Of a stretch of 64,000 bases of DNA, positions 44,173 to 53,746 are shown piece by piece; position 1 is the stretch's first letter, and each line of letters opens with the position of its first letter. The stretch comes from Bacteroidia bacterium (GTDB taxonomy: Bacteria; Bacteroidota; Bacteroidia; SpSt-205), in the NCBI GenBank assembly GCA_026003235.1, contig BPGW01000005.1, forward strand, positions 1-64,000. The letters are read 5' to 3'. The notes beneath the pieces were generated by a model. That model was not told the DNA's origin, ran no database searches, and saw nothing but the letters and a program-made list of their open reading frames with translations. The position numbers were made by a program, and so were the translations under genes.

Positions 44173-46103
44173 GGAAGGTAGTTTGGCTGATAGGACTGGT
44201 GGTAGGGGTGGGATGGGCTCAACCGCCCAAAGGCATCTCCAAGAAGGCCTACGAAAACTTTCTCCAGGCTGTGCGGCTGGCTCAAATGCGCCAGCCGGAA
44301 CGGGCCCTCCTCGCGCTGGAAGAGGTGGTCCAAGCGGAACCCACCTACGAAGAAGCCTGGATCCTCAAGGGCAAGCTGCACCTGCAGCTTGAGCAGTTTG
44401 CGCAGGCCAAAGAAGTAGGTCAGCGTCTGCGGGCTTTACGGCACCGGTCGGCCCAAGGGCATGCTTGGGCGTTGTACTTCTTGGGTAAAGCGTACATGGC
44501 GGAGATGGCGTTTGACTCGGCGCAGAAGGTTTGGGGTGAGTTCATTCATGCGGCGATAGGGCACATGCCTAATCGGTATCAGGAAGAGGGGGCACGGCTT
44601 TTCAGCCAGGCTCAATCGGCGGCTCGCCTCGTCAAGGAGCCCGTTCCTTTCCGCCCTACGAATTTGGGCCCCCAGGTCAATACGCCCGACGAAGAGTATC
44701 TTCCCAGCCTCACAGCCGATGGGCAGCGCCTTTTCTTCACTTCGCGACGGCCTCGCCGCGAACGCAACCCCCTTGAGCCTTCAGGCGATGAAGACCTTTA
44801 TTGGACCGAAAAGGACCCGCAGACGGGCGCCTGGAAGCCGGCCCAGCCGTTGGGCCCCCCCATCAACTCACCCCGAAACGAAGGGGCCGCCTTCTTCTCC
44901 TCCGATGGGCAGTGGGCTTTTCTCACCCTGTGCGACCGACCGGAAGGGCTGGGGTCGTGCGATTTGTACTTCTCGGAGCTGAAGGGCCTCTCCTGGTCCG
45001 AACCCCGTAACCTGGGAGCCGTCGTGAACTCCTCGGCATGGGAATCTCACCCCAGTCTAACGCACGATCGGCGCCGACTGTACTTTGCCTCGGGGCGGCC
45101 GGGCGGCTTGGGCGGTTCGGACATCTGGTACACGGACTTTGTGGATGGAGCCTGGCAACCCCCCGTCAACCTGGGCCCTCCTGTCAACACGCCAGGGGAT
45201 GAATACAGCCCTATGATCGCAGCAGACGGGCGTACCCTCTATTTTGCTTCGGATTGGCATCCAGGCATGGGGGGAATGGACCTTTTCGTGACTTACCTCA
45301 CCGACACAGGGTGGACGGTGCCCCGAAACTTAGGCTACCCCCTCAACACCCCTGGCGACGAGCAGACCCTCTGCTTAGATGCCAAAGGTGAGATCGGCTA
45401 CATTGCCCTGGTAAGGCCGGAGGGCCTGGGCAAGCATGACATTTACGCTTTCCCCCTTTGGCCGGAGATTCGCCCCAAACAGGCCGCCACCTACGTAAAA
45501 GGCCGTGTGGAAGACGCAGAAACCCGAGCCCCCCTCTCAGCCTGGATAAAGATTGTAGACATTCAATCCCGTGATACGCTGCGTCTGCTGCGGTCCAACG
45601 CAGCCACGGGGGCCTTCCTGGTCTCGCTTCCGCTGGGGCGGCGTTACGCCTTCTTTGCCGAAGCTCCGGGCTACCTCTTCTACAGCGGGCATTTTGACCT
45701 TTCAGAACGAGACACCGCCTACCAGCTCACGATTGAACTGGAGCGCATCCGAAGGGGCGGACGGCTCTTGCTGCGCAACATCTTTTTTGACTTTGACAAG
45801 GCGGACTTGCGGCCGGAGTCGGAAGTGGAGCTTGACCAAGTGGTACGCCTTCTGAAGGAAAACCCCCAGTGGCGCGTGGAAGTGCAAGGGCACACGGACA
45901 GTGTGGGCACCGCAGCGTATAACCAGGCTCTTTCGCAGCGGCGCGCAGAAGCGGTACGACAGTTTCTGATTGGCCGGGGGATAGACGCTAAACGAATCGT
46001 AGCTAAGGGATATGGAGCCACCCAGCCTGTGGCGGACAATCGCACCGAAGCCGGTCGCGCTTTGAACCGTCGCACCGAGATCGTCTTTATCGGGGTAGAG
46101 TAA
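44169..46103 (+). CDS. porE: PorE-like T9SS protein (TPR, PD40 propeller, CRD, OmpA)
   Basis: A 644-residue exported protein with signal 1-18 (VVGVGWAQ). Domains in order: TPR (about 20-140), PD40-type propeller blades (about 155-430; e.g. PSLTADGQRLFFTSRR, SLTHDRRRLYFASGR, MIAADGRTLYFASDW), a carboxypeptidase-like regulatory domain (about 440-525), and an OmpA peptidoglycan-binding domain (IFFDFDKADLRPESEVELD near 538, then VQGHTDSVGTAAYNQALSQ). This exact order is that of PorE, which links the type IX secretion complex to peptidoglycan. No lipobox is seen, unlike classical PorE, so the orthology is likely but not certain. porZ is 0.6 kb downstream. Confidence 0.75.
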   Translation: MRKVVWLIGLVVGVGWAQPPKGISKKAYENFLQAVRLAQMRQPERALLALEEVVQAEPTYEEAWILKGKLHLQLEQFAQAKEVGQRLRALRHRSAQGHAWALYFLGKAYMAEMAFDSAQKVWGEFIHAAIGHMPNRYQEEGARLFSQAQSAARLVKEPVPFRPTNLGPQVNTPDEEYLPSLTADGQRLFFTSRRPRRERNPLEPSGDEDLYWTEKDPQTGAWKPAQPLGPPINSPRNEGAAFFSSDGQWAFLTLCDRPEGLGSCDLYFSELKGLSWSEPRNLGAVVNSSAWESHPSLTHDRRRLYFASGRPGGLGGSDIWYTDFVDGAWQPPVNLGPPVNTPGDEYSPMIAADGRTLYFASDWHPGMGGMDLFVTYLTDTGWTVPRNLGYPLNTPGDEQTLCLDAKGEIGYIALVRPEGLGKHDIYAFPLWPEIRPKQAATYVKGRVEDAETRAPLSAWIKIVDIQSRDTLRLLRSNAATGAFLVSLPLGRRYAFFAEAPGYLFYSGHFDLSERDTAYQLTIELERIRRGGRLLLRNIFFDFDKADLRPESEVELDQVVRLLKENPQWRVEVQGHTDSVGTAAYNQALSQRRAEAVRQFLIGRGIDAKRIVAKGYGATQPVADNRTEAGRALNRRTEIVFIGVE

Positions 46104-46602
46104 CATCTAACAAATACCGGCGCAGCGGCTCATACGTCGCCCCTGCGGGAGATAAATGAGAGCGGTACAAGTAAGCTGTGGTGAAGAGGAAAAGGGGCTC
46201 TTCTTGCAGGGGAGGGCCTGTCCATCGCAGAGGCTTGGGGGAGCGAGCCAGGGTAATGTGCGGGCGAAAAGGGCTGCGCAGGGGGAGGCCCGCAGCTAAG
46301 TGCAGCCGTTCTACCACCGCCAAAAGGTAAGGGCTGGGATGTAGGGCCACCCAAAGGGTGCGACCGTGCCAGGCTATCTGCCGAGGACGCAGGTAAAACG
46401 CCGGATGCCCCTCCAGAATCTCAGTGAAACCTTCATGCAAGGCTTGCACCCGCTCCTCAGCCGTTTCCCCCAGGAAAAGCAGCGTGACATGCCAGTTCTC
46501 GGGATGGACCCACCGGGCCCCAGGAGGCAAAAGAGGAGGCTTGTGCTTAAGTATCCATGCCGTCGCTTCAGGTGGGCAGGTAAGTCCCACAAAGAGTCGC
46601 AT
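46087..46602 (-). CDS. thpR: RNA 2',3'-cyclic phosphodiesterase (LigT/ThpR family)
   Basis: A 171-residue 2H phosphoesterase. The two catalytic H-x-T motifs are WHVTLLFLG (His38) and FRPHITLAR (near 118). MRLFVGLTCP at the N-terminus is the family start. It opens 2',3'-cyclic phosphates on RNA ends; its physiological role is unclear. It sits on the opposite strand between the porE-like and porZ-like genes and its end overlaps the former by 17 bases. Confidence 0.9.
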   Translation of the reverse strand: MRLFVGLTCPPEATAWILKHKPPLLPPGARWVHPENWHVTLLFLGETAEERVQALHEGFTEILEGHPAFYLRPRQIAWHGRTLWVALHPSPYLLAVVERLHLAAGLPLRSPFRPHITLARSPKPLRWTGPPLQEEPLFLFTTAYLYRSHLSPAGATYEPLRRYLLDVTLPR

Positions 46603-46616
46603 GATAAGTACCTAAA

Positions 46617-46624
46617 CAAAAGTA
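46617..46624 (-). promoter_or_regulatory. -7 box (TACTTTTG) for thpR
   Basis: A perfect TAnnTTTG match on the minus strand, 14 bases before the ATG, so a short leader is possible here. Confidence 0.5.
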
Positions 46625-46664
46625 ATGCCTTTTGGCGGATCGTCGGGCTTCTTAGCGGAAGGGT

Positions 46665-46672
46665 TATTTTTG
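46665..46672 (+). promoter_or_regulatory. -7 box (TATTTTTG) for porZ-like gene
   Basis: A perfect match, 4 bases before the ATG at 46677. Confidence 0.65.
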
Positions 46673-46676
46673 TGGG

Positions 46677-48929
46677 ATGCGTTGGCTGTGGGCAGTGGGG
46701 GGACTTGTGTGGGCGCAGGGTACCGTGGCGATAGGGCAGTGGGGCATCTACGCCTATCATGGCTACATTCTGGCAGGTACCTACGTCGCGCCGTATTTTT
46801 GGATCCTCAGCAGCGAAGGCGTAGTGCTCATCCATGCCCAAGAAGGCACCTACCACGAGCTGAATCGGACCAACGGCCTGCTGTATAGCCGTCCTACGGC
46901 CTTGTATGGAGACCCTGTATCAGGATGGGTTTTTTTGGGTTACAGCACGGGGGATGTCCAATATGGTTCTGCGCCCCAGAGTCTTTCGGTATGGAGGGAT
47001 ATTGCGGCTAATCCGCTCTACACCTCTCGGGCTGTAAGGGATTTTGCTGCGAAGGGAGATACGCTTCTGGTAGCTACGGATTTTGGGCTGGTGGTGTGGG
47101 ACAAGCGCCGGCAACGAGCTTTGGCTACGGTGGCTCAGTTTCCGGGAGCTCCTTTCAGCATCCCTGTGCGGCGTGTAAGCTGGGCAGCAGGTGCCGTATG
47201 GGCTTTTACGGATCGGGGCCTGTATGCTCTCCCCGAAGGACGCCCCTGGACCAGCGGCTGGGAAAAACGCTCGGGACCAAGCGGGCCTGTCCAAGATAGC
47301 GTACAATACTGGCAGGGGTGGGTAGAAACCCGTGAAGGCTTTTTGATGGCTTACCGGGATACGCTCTATCGGTGGGCAGAGGGGCAGGGCTGGGTAAGAC
47401 GCTCCCTGGGCCCCTTGGAAGGCCGAAAGGTGCGGGCGGTAGGTGGTTCGGGCCTCAGCTGGGCGCTCTCGCTGGACACCACCGAAGCCTTTTTCTTTTC
47501 CCCCGCTGGCGACACTTCTTACATGTGGAATCCTGCCGCAATAGTGGTATGGTCCGATCCCTCAGGCCGGTACCGAGGGGTTGGTAGCACCTGGATAGGG
47601 GCTTTTGTGTCTTCTCCCGCAGGGAACTTTTCTACCGATGCCTACCAGCGTCTGCGGGGGGGCAGCGTGACTGAGCTCGTGCCTGCGCCTCAGGGGCTCT
47701 TCTTTTTGCATGGGGGCACGGGCTTCTGGGGAGAAGGCTTTTCCAGCCTGGTCACCTACTATCCCTACGGCGCCCAGCAGGGCCTGGCTTACAACCTGAG
47801 CGAGCGGACCGGTAAGTACTGGTACGGCATGACCGAAGCCCTCTGGGATGGAAATCGCCTCTGGATTGCCTGCCGCAATGCCGTACTTACCTTGAGTACC
47901 GAGGGAAAAGTGGACACTTTTACAGCTTACAACGCACCCTTTGATGGACTTTTCCCCGATGGTGCCGGCTATCCCACCACTTATGGTTTTACTACGGTGG
48001 CGCGTTCCACCTCCGGCACAATCTGGCTCGGAAAACGATTTGGCTCTCGCAACGTCCTGGCGTATTTTCCGGCCTCAGGGCGGTGGCAAGCTTTTTCCTT
48101 TTCAGAACCGGTCTTGCAGATTCGGGCGGACAGTCGGGGGTACGTATGGGTGCTTCACCTCGGGGGGATTCTCCGGGTTATAGATGATCGGGGCGCTCCG
48201 GAAGCGGTGAACGCTTACCGGATTGCGACCCTTTCAGCGGGGGTAGGACCTCTGGCGGGCTTGCCTAACTACACCCTACGCACCTTAGCGGTGGATCGCA
48301 GCAACGCCGTCTGGCTCGGCACCGAAAAAGGCGTCGCAGTCCTGTATGGGGACCCCTTTGCGGGTACGCTTTCGCTCTCAGTGCCCGTTATAGAGAATCG
48401 CTACCTCCTGGAAGAGGAAAGCATTACCGACATTCGGGTAGACGGGCAGAATCGTAAATGGATAGGCACGCTTGCCAGCGGCGTCTACGTGATAAGCGCC
48501 GACGGAAGCCGCCAGCTCGCTTCCTTCAGTCAGGAAAATAGCCCCCTTCCGGCTAATATGGTGTTTCGCATCCGCTCATGGGACCTCACGGGCGAGACCT
48601 TTCTGATCACATCAGAAGGGGTGGTCAGTTACCGGGACTGGGCTACCGAACCTGCCGCACAGCTTGATAGCCTCTACATCTTCCCCAATCCGGTCAGTCG
48701 GGATTTTACTGGGTGGGTAGGCATTCGCGGGTTGTCGGAGGGCAGCACCGTGCGCATTTTTACGGTGGATGGGCAGGTGGTGCGTTACCTCCAGGCCTTC
48801 GGAGGGCAAGCGGTGTGGGACCTGCGTACCCTCCAAGGCGAACGGGTAAGCCCTGGGGTGTATCTGGTAGGGGCGCTGGATGCAAATGGCCAGCGCAGTG
48901 CAGTGGGGAAAATTGTTATCCTGGAGTGA
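46677..48929 (+). CDS. porZ: PorZ-like T9SS protein with C-terminal sorting domain
   Basis: A 750-residue exported protein: signal 1-14 (GLVWAQG), then two seven-bladed-type propellers built of two-component-regulator repeats (TLLVATDFGLVVWDK, RLWIACRNAVLTLS, AVWLGTEKGVAVLYGD, KWIGTLASGVYVIS). From about 666 there is a type IX C-terminal domain: SLYIFPNPVSRDFTGW, then GERVSPGVYLVG and GKIVILE. PorZ is part of the attachment complex that delivers anionic LPS to the sortase PorU. A PorZ gene beside recO is, from memory, a common Bacteroidota arrangement. Good candidate orthologue. Confidence 0.8.
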   Translation: MRWLWAVGGLVWAQGTVAIGQWGIYAYHGYILAGTYVAPYFWILSSEGVVLIHAQEGTYHELNRTNGLLYSRPTALYGDPVSGWVFLGYSTGDVQYGSAPQSLSVWRDIAANPLYTSRAVRDFAAKGDTLLVATDFGLVVWDKRRQRALATVAQFPGAPFSIPVRRVSWAAGAVWAFTDRGLYALPEGRPWTSGWEKRSGPSGPVQDSVQYWQGWVETREGFLMAYRDTLYRWAEGQGWVRRSLGPLEGRKVRAVGGSGLSWALSLDTTEAFFFSPAGDTSYMWNPAAIVVWSDPSGRYRGVGSTWIGAFVSSPAGNFSTDAYQRLRGGSVTELVPAPQGLFFLHGGTGFWGEGFSSLVTYYPYGAQQGLAYNLSERTGKYWYGMTEALWDGNRLWIACRNAVLTLSTEGKVDTFTAYNAPFDGLFPDGAGYPTTYGFTTVARSTSGTIWLGKRFGSRNVLAYFPASGRWQAFSFSEPVLQIRADSRGYVWVLHLGGILRVIDDRGAPEAVNAYRIATLSAGVGPLAGLPNYTLRTLAVDRSNAVWLGTEKGVAVLYGDPFAGTLSLSVPVIENRYLLEEESITDIRVDGQNRKWIGTLASGVYVISADGSRQLASFSQENSPLPANMVFRIRSWDLTGETFLITSEGVVSYRDWATEPAAQLDSLYIFPNPVSRDFTGWVGIRGLSEGSTVRIFTVDGQVVRYLQAFGGQAVWDLRTLQGERVSPGVYLVGALDANGQRSAVGKIVILE

Positions 48930-48930
48930 A

Positions 48931-49437
48931 GTGCTCACGGTGTATGTGATAGCTGCTCCGACGGTGGGGGCCTGGCGCCAGGCGTTCGGGGGGGCCTTGT
49001 CCGGCCCAGCCCTCTTGTGGTGTGTAGGGCCTGAGGCTTCCACCACCTCCAAGCGACTGGCCGCCTTTCTGAGTGAAAGGGGCTTGCCTATACGGTGGTT
49101 GCCTTTGCAGCACCGCCCCAGCTGGATTCAAGAGGTGGTGCACTTGCCATGGGAAAAGACCTCCCTGGCAGGCTTTTTGCAAGAGGTTCCCTACCTTCTC
49201 TTGGATGCCCCTGAGTCGGTGTTGCATCAGGTGCATAAAGCCCTCCAAGCGCAGGATCAGCTAAAAGAAACGCGCTTTATCCCTTCTTTTCTGCGCAGCC
49301 CCCTTCTGCAGACGCCGGTCCGCGCGGAAAGCGCAGCTCAGCTCCAGGCGTGGGCCCACTTGTACGAAGAATTGGCCCCGGATTTCGCTTTGGTTGAAAG
49401 GTGGCTCCCCTGCTTGCTCACAAGCTCGGCGGTATGA
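48931..49437 (+). CDS. Hypothetical protein between porZ and recO
   Basis: About 168 residues from GTG 48931 (GTG 48940 is an alternative). It starts like an alpha/beta protein (VYVIAAPTVGAWRQAF, then LLWCVGPEAS). There is no signal peptide or membrane segment, and I recognise no family. The gene lies 1 base after the porZ stop and its TGA overlaps the recO-like ATG (ATGA), so the reading frame is supported by tight packing. It may be a small Rossmann-like enzyme or a degenerate sugar-nucleotide protein. Confidence 0.6.
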   Translation: MLTVYVIAAPTVGAWRQAFGGALSGPALLWCVGPEASTTSKRLAAFLSERGLPIRWLPLQHRPSWIQEVVHLPWEKTSLAGFLQEVPYLLLDAPESVLHQVHKALQAQDQLKETRFIPSFLRSPLLQTPVRAESAAQLQAWAHLYEELAPDFALVERWLPCLLTSSAV

Positions 49438-50024
49438 GCGTGGAAGTCAAAACCCGAGGCTTACTCCTCCAACGCTATCCCTATCGCGAACGAAGCTGGG
49501 TTCTCAAAATCCACACCGAAGCCGAGGGAACCCTTTCAGTGTTGGCGCTGGGGCCCTCTTCCCGGGCCTTCCTCCCTGGAGCGCTTCTTTCCCTAAGGGT
49601 TTTTGTGCGGCCTCACCGGGACCTTCAACGACTTGCCGAGGTGGAGTGGGACTACCTCTATCGCACCTTGTATCATGACCCCACTCGCCAACCCTATCTT
49701 TTTGTGGCGGTTGAGTGGCTGGCTCAGTGTTTGGTAGCGCCCGATCCAGCTCTCTACGCTTGGGTTCGGCAGCAGCTTATTGAGCTGGACCAGACGCCCC
49801 AGCCCGAAGCTCATCTCCGGCGTTTTTTCAGCGAGCTTTTACCTCGGCTGGGAGGCGCAGCCCCCCCTTCGGTCCCTTCTTTACAAGCGCTGGAAGCTGT
49901 ATATCGGGCTTCCTGGCCAACTTGGCGGCCTTTGCGTAGCCTTTCTCTGCTAGAAACCTTACCTTTGCCTACTTATGAATACCGAGAACCCTACACCTGT
50001 CGGTCCCCTTCTAAAAACGATTGA
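49434..50024 (+). CDS. recO: RecO-like DNA repair protein
   Basis: A 196-residue protein. The N-terminal 80 residues look like the RecO OB-fold (VEVKTRGLLLQRYPYRERSW, VLKIHTEAEGTLSVLALG), followed by an alpha-helical part. It is shorter than usual RecO (about 230-250) and lacks the zinc Cys motif, as some Bacteroidota RecO proteins do. RecO loads RecA on SSB-coated DNA. Its position next to porZ supports the call. The dxs start and promoter lie inside its last 22 codons. Confidence 0.55.
   Translation: MSVEVKTRGLLLQRYPYRERSWVLKIHTEAEGTLSVLALGPSSRAFLPGALLSLRVFVRPHRDLQRLAEVEWDYLYRTLYHDPTRQPYLFVAVEWLAQCLVAPDPALYAWVRQQLIELDQTPQPEAHLRRFFSELLPRLGGAAPPSVPSLQALEAVYRASWPTWRPLRSLSLLETLPLPTYEYREPYTCRSPSKND
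49960..49967 (+). promoter_or_regulatory. -7 box (TACCTTTG) for dxs
   Basis: A perfect match inside the recO-like gene, 7 bases before the dxs ATG at 49975. Confidence 0.65.
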
Positions 50025-51924
50025 GAGTCCAGCTGATCTGCGGCGTTTGCCTCCGGAGCTTCTGCCGCAGGTGGCGGAAGAGCTGCGTCAGTTTCTGATC
50101 CATCATGCGGCTCGGTATGGAGGGCACTTTGCGGCCAGCTTGGGCGTGGTAGAGCTTACTGTGGCCCTGCATTACGTCTACCAGACGCCCCAAGATCTGC
50201 TGGTGTGGGATGTAGGTCATCAAGCCTATGGGCACAAAGTGCTGACCGGTCGCCGCAGCCGGTTTCATACCAACCGACTCAAGGACGGGATTTCAGGCTT
50301 TCCCAAGCGGGACGAATCGGTCTACGATACCTTTGGGGTGGGGCATTCTTCTACGGCGATTTCTGCGGCGCTGGGTATGGCGGAAGCTCTGCGGCACCTG
50401 CGGCAAACGGACCGTAAAGTGGTGGCCGTGGTGGGCGATGGGGCGCTTACGGCCGGCCTGGCCTTTGAGGGCCTCAACAATGTAGGCATGCTCCAGCCCG
50501 ACCTTCTGATTATCCTCAACGACAACCAAATGTCCATTGACCCCAATGTAGGGGCGCTCAAAGATTACTTGGCGGGGATCACCACTTCCCGCACGTACAA
50601 TCGCTTCCGAGAGGAAGTGTGGAAGTGGCTTAGCCGCCTCCAGGAAAAGCTGGGGGCGCCGGTGCGAGACTACGCGGCCCGCCTGGAAGAAGCCTGGCTC
50701 GTTCTTTTATCGCGGCCTGCGGTGCTTTTTGAGAGTTTAGGGCTGCGCTACTTCGGCCCCGTGGATGGCCATGATGTGCAGGGGCTGGTAGAGACCTTAC
50801 GCAATTTGCGGCGGCTGCCAGGTCCGAAACTCCTGCATTGCCGCACGGTAAAAGGCAAAGGGTTCCCCCCTGCCGAAAAAGACCCCCTCAAGTGGCATGC
50901 CCCCGCTTTCCGGTTTGATCCAGCTACAGGAGAGCCGACAGATCCTCCTTCTTCCCGCCCTACCCCTCCTAAGTATCAGGATGTTTTTGGCGAAACGGTC
51001 ATAGAGCTGGCCTGCCAGGATGAGCGGGTGGTGGCGGTCACGCCAGCTATGCTGTCGGGCTCGGGCCTGACAAAAATGCGTCAGCTCATGCCCGAACGCT
51101 GTTATGATGTAGGGATTGCTGAGCAGCACGCCGTGACCTTTAGCGCAGGGCTCGCTACGCAGGGCATGAAGGTATTCTGTAGTATCTACTCTACCTTCCT
51201 CCAGCGCGCCTACGACCAGGTCATCCATGATGTGGCTATTCAAAACCTGCCGGTGATTTTCTGCTTGGATCGGGCAGGGGCTGTAGGAGCCGATGGAGCT
51301 ACCCATCAAGGGCTCTACGACATTGCGTACCTGCGTCCCATTCCTAACCTCATTCTGTCCGCTCCCCTCAACGAGTCTGAATTGCGCAATCTGATGTATA
51401 CGGCGCTTCGGGCAGAGAAGCCTTTTGTGATTCGGTACCCGCGTGGGAATGGGGTACTCCTGGAATGGCGTACGCCTTTTGAGGAAGTGCCCATTGGCAA
51501 GGGGCGCCTGCTGCGAGAAGGCGAAGATGTAGCTATCCTCAGCTACGGGCACATCGGCAACGAAGTACTGGAAGCTTGTCGCTTGCTGGAGGCAGAAGGG
51601 TTGTACCCTGCGGTGTATGACCTTCGCTTTGCTAAGCCGCTGGACCTGGAGCTGCTGGCAGAAGTGGCCCAGCGATATAAGGTCATCTTGACGGTAGAGG
51701 ATGGGGTTCGCATAGGGGGAGTAGGCAGCGCCGTACTTGAAGCGCTCGCAGACCAAGGGTATAGCGTGCCCGTACGGCGCCTGGGTGCCCCAGACATCGT
51801 GCTGGAACACGCCACCCAGGCCGAACAGTACGCTTTGTGCGGTTACGACCGGCAGGCTATCGCCGAAGCCGTCCGCCAAGCTTACCAAACGCTTCTACCT
51901 TTGCGGGCGTGGAAGCGCTTTTAG
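49975..51924 (+). CDS. dxs: 1-deoxy-D-xylulose-5-phosphate synthase
   Basis: A 649-residue thiamine-diphosphate enzyme that starts the MEP isoprenoid pathway from pyruvate and glyceraldehyde 3-phosphate. VWDVGHQAYGHKVLTGRR, GHSSTAISAALGMA, the ThDP motif GDGALTAGLAFEGLNN ending NDNQMSI, and DVGIAEQHAVTFSAGLA are present. Complete. The N-terminus overlaps recO by 50 bases; the start agrees with the -7 box. nhaD begins inside its last five codons. Confidence 0.97.
   Translation: MNTENPTPVGPLLKTIESPADLRRLPPELLPQVAEELRQFLIHHAARYGGHFAASLGVVELTVALHYVYQTPQDLLVWDVGHQAYGHKVLTGRRSRFHTNRLKDGISGFPKRDESVYDTFGVGHSSTAISAALGMAEALRHLRQTDRKVVAVVGDGALTAGLAFEGLNNVGMLQPDLLIILNDNQMSIDPNVGALKDYLAGITTSRTYNRFREEVWKWLSRLQEKLGAPVRDYAARLEEAWLVLLSRPAVLFESLGLRYFGPVDGHDVQGLVETLRNLRRLPGPKLLHCRTVKGKGFPPAEKDPLKWHAPAFRFDPATGEPTDPPSSRPTPPKYQDVFGETVIELACQDERVVAVTPAMLSGSGLTKMRQLMPERCYDVGIAEQHAVTFSAGLATQGMKVFCSIYSTFLQRAYDQVIHDVAIQNLPVIFCLDRAGAVGADGATHQGLYDIAYLRPIPNLILSAPLNESELRNLMYTALRAEKPFVIRYPRGNGVLLEWRTPFEEVPIGKGRLLREGEDVAILSYGHIGNEVLEACRLLEAEGLYPAVYDLRFAKPLDLELLAEVAQRYKVILTVEDGVRIGGVGSAVLEALADQGYSVPVRRLGAPDIVLEHATQAEQYALCGYDRQAIAEAVRQAYQTLLPLRAWKRF
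51896..51903 (+). promoter_or_regulatory. -7 box (TACCTTTG) for nhaD
   Basis: A perfect match inside the dxs 3' end, 5 bases before the GTG at 51909; it selects that start over a more upstream in-frame codon at 51837. Confidence 0.65.
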
Positions 51925-53180
51925 CGGGCCTCTTCCTTGCTGGGTATGCACTCATCGCCTTAGAGTATCGGCTCCGCATAGATAAGGCCGCCACGGCTAT
52001 CTTAATGGGGACGGTAAGCTGGCTGCTTCTGCTTATCCTTCCCGCCTTTTCGCAAGCAGAAGAGCGCCTTTTCCACCATGTGAGTGAGATCGCGGGCATC
52101 CTGTTTTTCCTCTTGGGGGCGATGACCATCGTGGAGGTGGTGGATTCGTACAACGGGTTCCGCTTCCTTTTAGACCTGATTAGGGTGAGAAACAGCTGGT
52201 TTTTCTTTGCCCTTATCACGGCCCTAACTTTTTTTCTTTCGGCCATCATAGACAACCTTACAGCGACCCTTATCATGGTTTCCCTGCTCCAGAAGGCGCT
52301 GCCTGGGGAGGAACCTAAGGTGCGATGGCTGGGAGCTTCCCTTGTCGTGCTGGCGGCCAATTCGGGTGGAGCCTGGAGCCCTCTGGGCGACGTAACCACC
52401 ACCATGCTTTGGATACGGGGCTGCATCACAGAAGCCTCTATCATCCAGCGAACCTTTTTGCCGAGCCTGGTGTCTATACTTCTACCCTTCCTTATAATAG
52501 GTCGCCTTTTGCGGGGTGTTTCTATCCAGACCGGGACCGACGCAGACAATGAATCTATCCCCCGCCGTGTAAGCCTTGTGGTGTTGATTCTGGGGGTGGG
52601 TGGGATTTTATCGGTGCCTTTGCAAAAGTACTTTCTGCATGTTCCTCCTTTCCTGGCGATGCTGCTGGCTATGGGCGCCGTCTGGCTGGCTACGGAGATC
52701 TTTTACTGGCGCCTGCGGGATCGCGTGGAGGAGCCCCAGCACTTGCGAGTGACCGCCGCGCTGGAGAAAATAGACATACCTGCGCTGCTTTTTTTCCTGG
52801 GTATCCTGCTTGCTGTGAGTGCGCTGGCCGAGGTGGGCATCCTCCGTTGGACCGCTGAAGCGCTGGACCGTACGGTGGGAAACTTAGACCTGGTGGTGTT
52901 TATGCTGGGCCTTCTCTCGTCGGTCGTGGATAATGTGCCCCTTGTAGCGGCTGCGATAGAGATGTATCCCCTTTCTGCGTACCCGACCGACCATCGGTTG
53001 TGGGAGTTTCTGGCGTACGCGGCAGGCGTAGGAGGTAATCTGCTCATCATTGGCTCGGCTGCGGGCGTTGTAGCGATGAACATGGAAAAGATTGAGTTTT
53101 TCTGGTACGTGCGGCGCATCTCGTGGATGGCGTTTTTGGGCTATACCGCTGGGGCGCTGGCGTATATAGCTTTAGCTTGA
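51909..53180 (+). CDS. nhaD: NhaD-type Na+/H+ antiporter
   Basis: A 423-residue membrane protein with about 12 helices. [36 protein letters not shown] with the Asn-Leu-Thr motif, [36 protein letters not shown] and [16 protein letters not shown] are classical NhaD blocks. It exports sodium in exchange for protons. With the KhtT/KhtU-like pair it gives the cell two ion antiporter systems in this window. It converges with the macro gene (9-base overlap). Confidence 0.92.
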   Translation: MEALLAGLFLAGYALIALEYRLRIDKAATAILMGTVSWLLLLILPAFSQAEERLFHHVSEIAGILFFLLGAMTIVEVVDSYNGFRFLLDLIRVRNSWFFFALITALTFFLSAIIDNLTATLIMVSLLQKALPGEEPKVRWLGASLVVLAANSGGAWSPLGDVTTTMLWIRGCITEASIIQRTFLPSLVSILLPFLIIGRLLRGVSIQTGTDADNESIPRRVSLVVLILGVGGILSVPLQKYFLHVPPFLAMLLAMGAVWLATEIFYWRLRDRVEEPQHLRVTAALEKIDIPALLFFLGILLAVSALAEVGILRWTAEALDRTVGNLDLVVFMLGLLSSVVDNVPLVAAAIEMYPLSAYPTDHRLWEFLAYAAGVGGNLLIIGSAAGVVAMNMEKIEFFWYVRRISWMAFLGYTAGALAYIALA

Positions 53181-53696
53181 GGAATAAGGCTGGCCGGTGA
53201 GTTTTTCCCACGCTTCCAGGTAAGCGCGGTAGGTTGTCTCGTCGTAGGCCACCATGTACAGCTCTTGGAAGTGGGGGGCCTCTTCTAGAAGCACCTTCAG
53301 GGCGATGGGGGCCGCTTCGGCAAGCGGATAGCCGTAAATACCCGTGCTAATGGAAGGGAAGGCTACCGTAGACAAGCGGTGCTGCCGAGCCAAAGCTAAG
53401 CTTTGGCGATAAGCTTTTTCCAGAAGGGCTGCTTCGCCGTGGGTGCCGCCTCTCCAGATAGGTCCTACTGTATGGATGACGTAGCGTGCGGGCAGACGAA
53501 ATCCCGGTGTGAGGCGGGCTTCTCCTGGAGGGCAAGGGGCCACTTTGCGGCATGCTTCAGCCAGTTCTGGGCCTGCCGCCCGATGAATAGCCCCTGACAC
53601 ACCCCCTCCAGGTAAAAGGGCTTCGTTAGCGGCATTGACGATAGCGTCTACGGCCAGCTGGGTGATGTCGCCCTGCACGAGGTATACCCGGCCCAC
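53172..53696 (-). CDS. Macro domain protein (O-acetyl-ADP-ribose deacetylase type)
   Basis: A 174-residue single macro domain. [20 protein letters not shown] and [16 protein letters not shown] form the ADP-ribose pocket, followed by [12 protein letters not shown] and [14 protein letters not shown]. It is of the MacroD/YmdB class that hydrolyses O-acetyl-ADP-ribose or mono-ADP-ribosyl groups. The GTG start is set by a TACCTTTG box 4 bases upstream. Monocistronic. Confidence 0.93.
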   Translation of the reverse strand: MGRVYLVQGDITQLAVDAIVNAANEALLPGGGVSGAIHRAAGPELAEACRKVAPCPPGEARLTPGFRLPARYVIHTVGPIWRGGTHGEAALLEKAYRQSLALARQHRLSTVAFPSISTGIYGYPLAEAAPIALKVLLEEAPHFQELYMVAYDETTYRAYLEAWEKLTGQPYSSS

Positions 53697-53700
53697 CAGG

Positions 53701-53708
53701 CAAAGGTA
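53701..53708 (-). promoter_or_regulatory. -7 box (TACCTTTG) for macro gene
   Basis: A perfect match on the minus strand, 4 bases before the GTG at 53696. Confidence 0.65.
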
Positions 53709-53746
53709 GACGAAAAAGGTGCTTTTTTGGGGTGGGGGCCGCCTCT

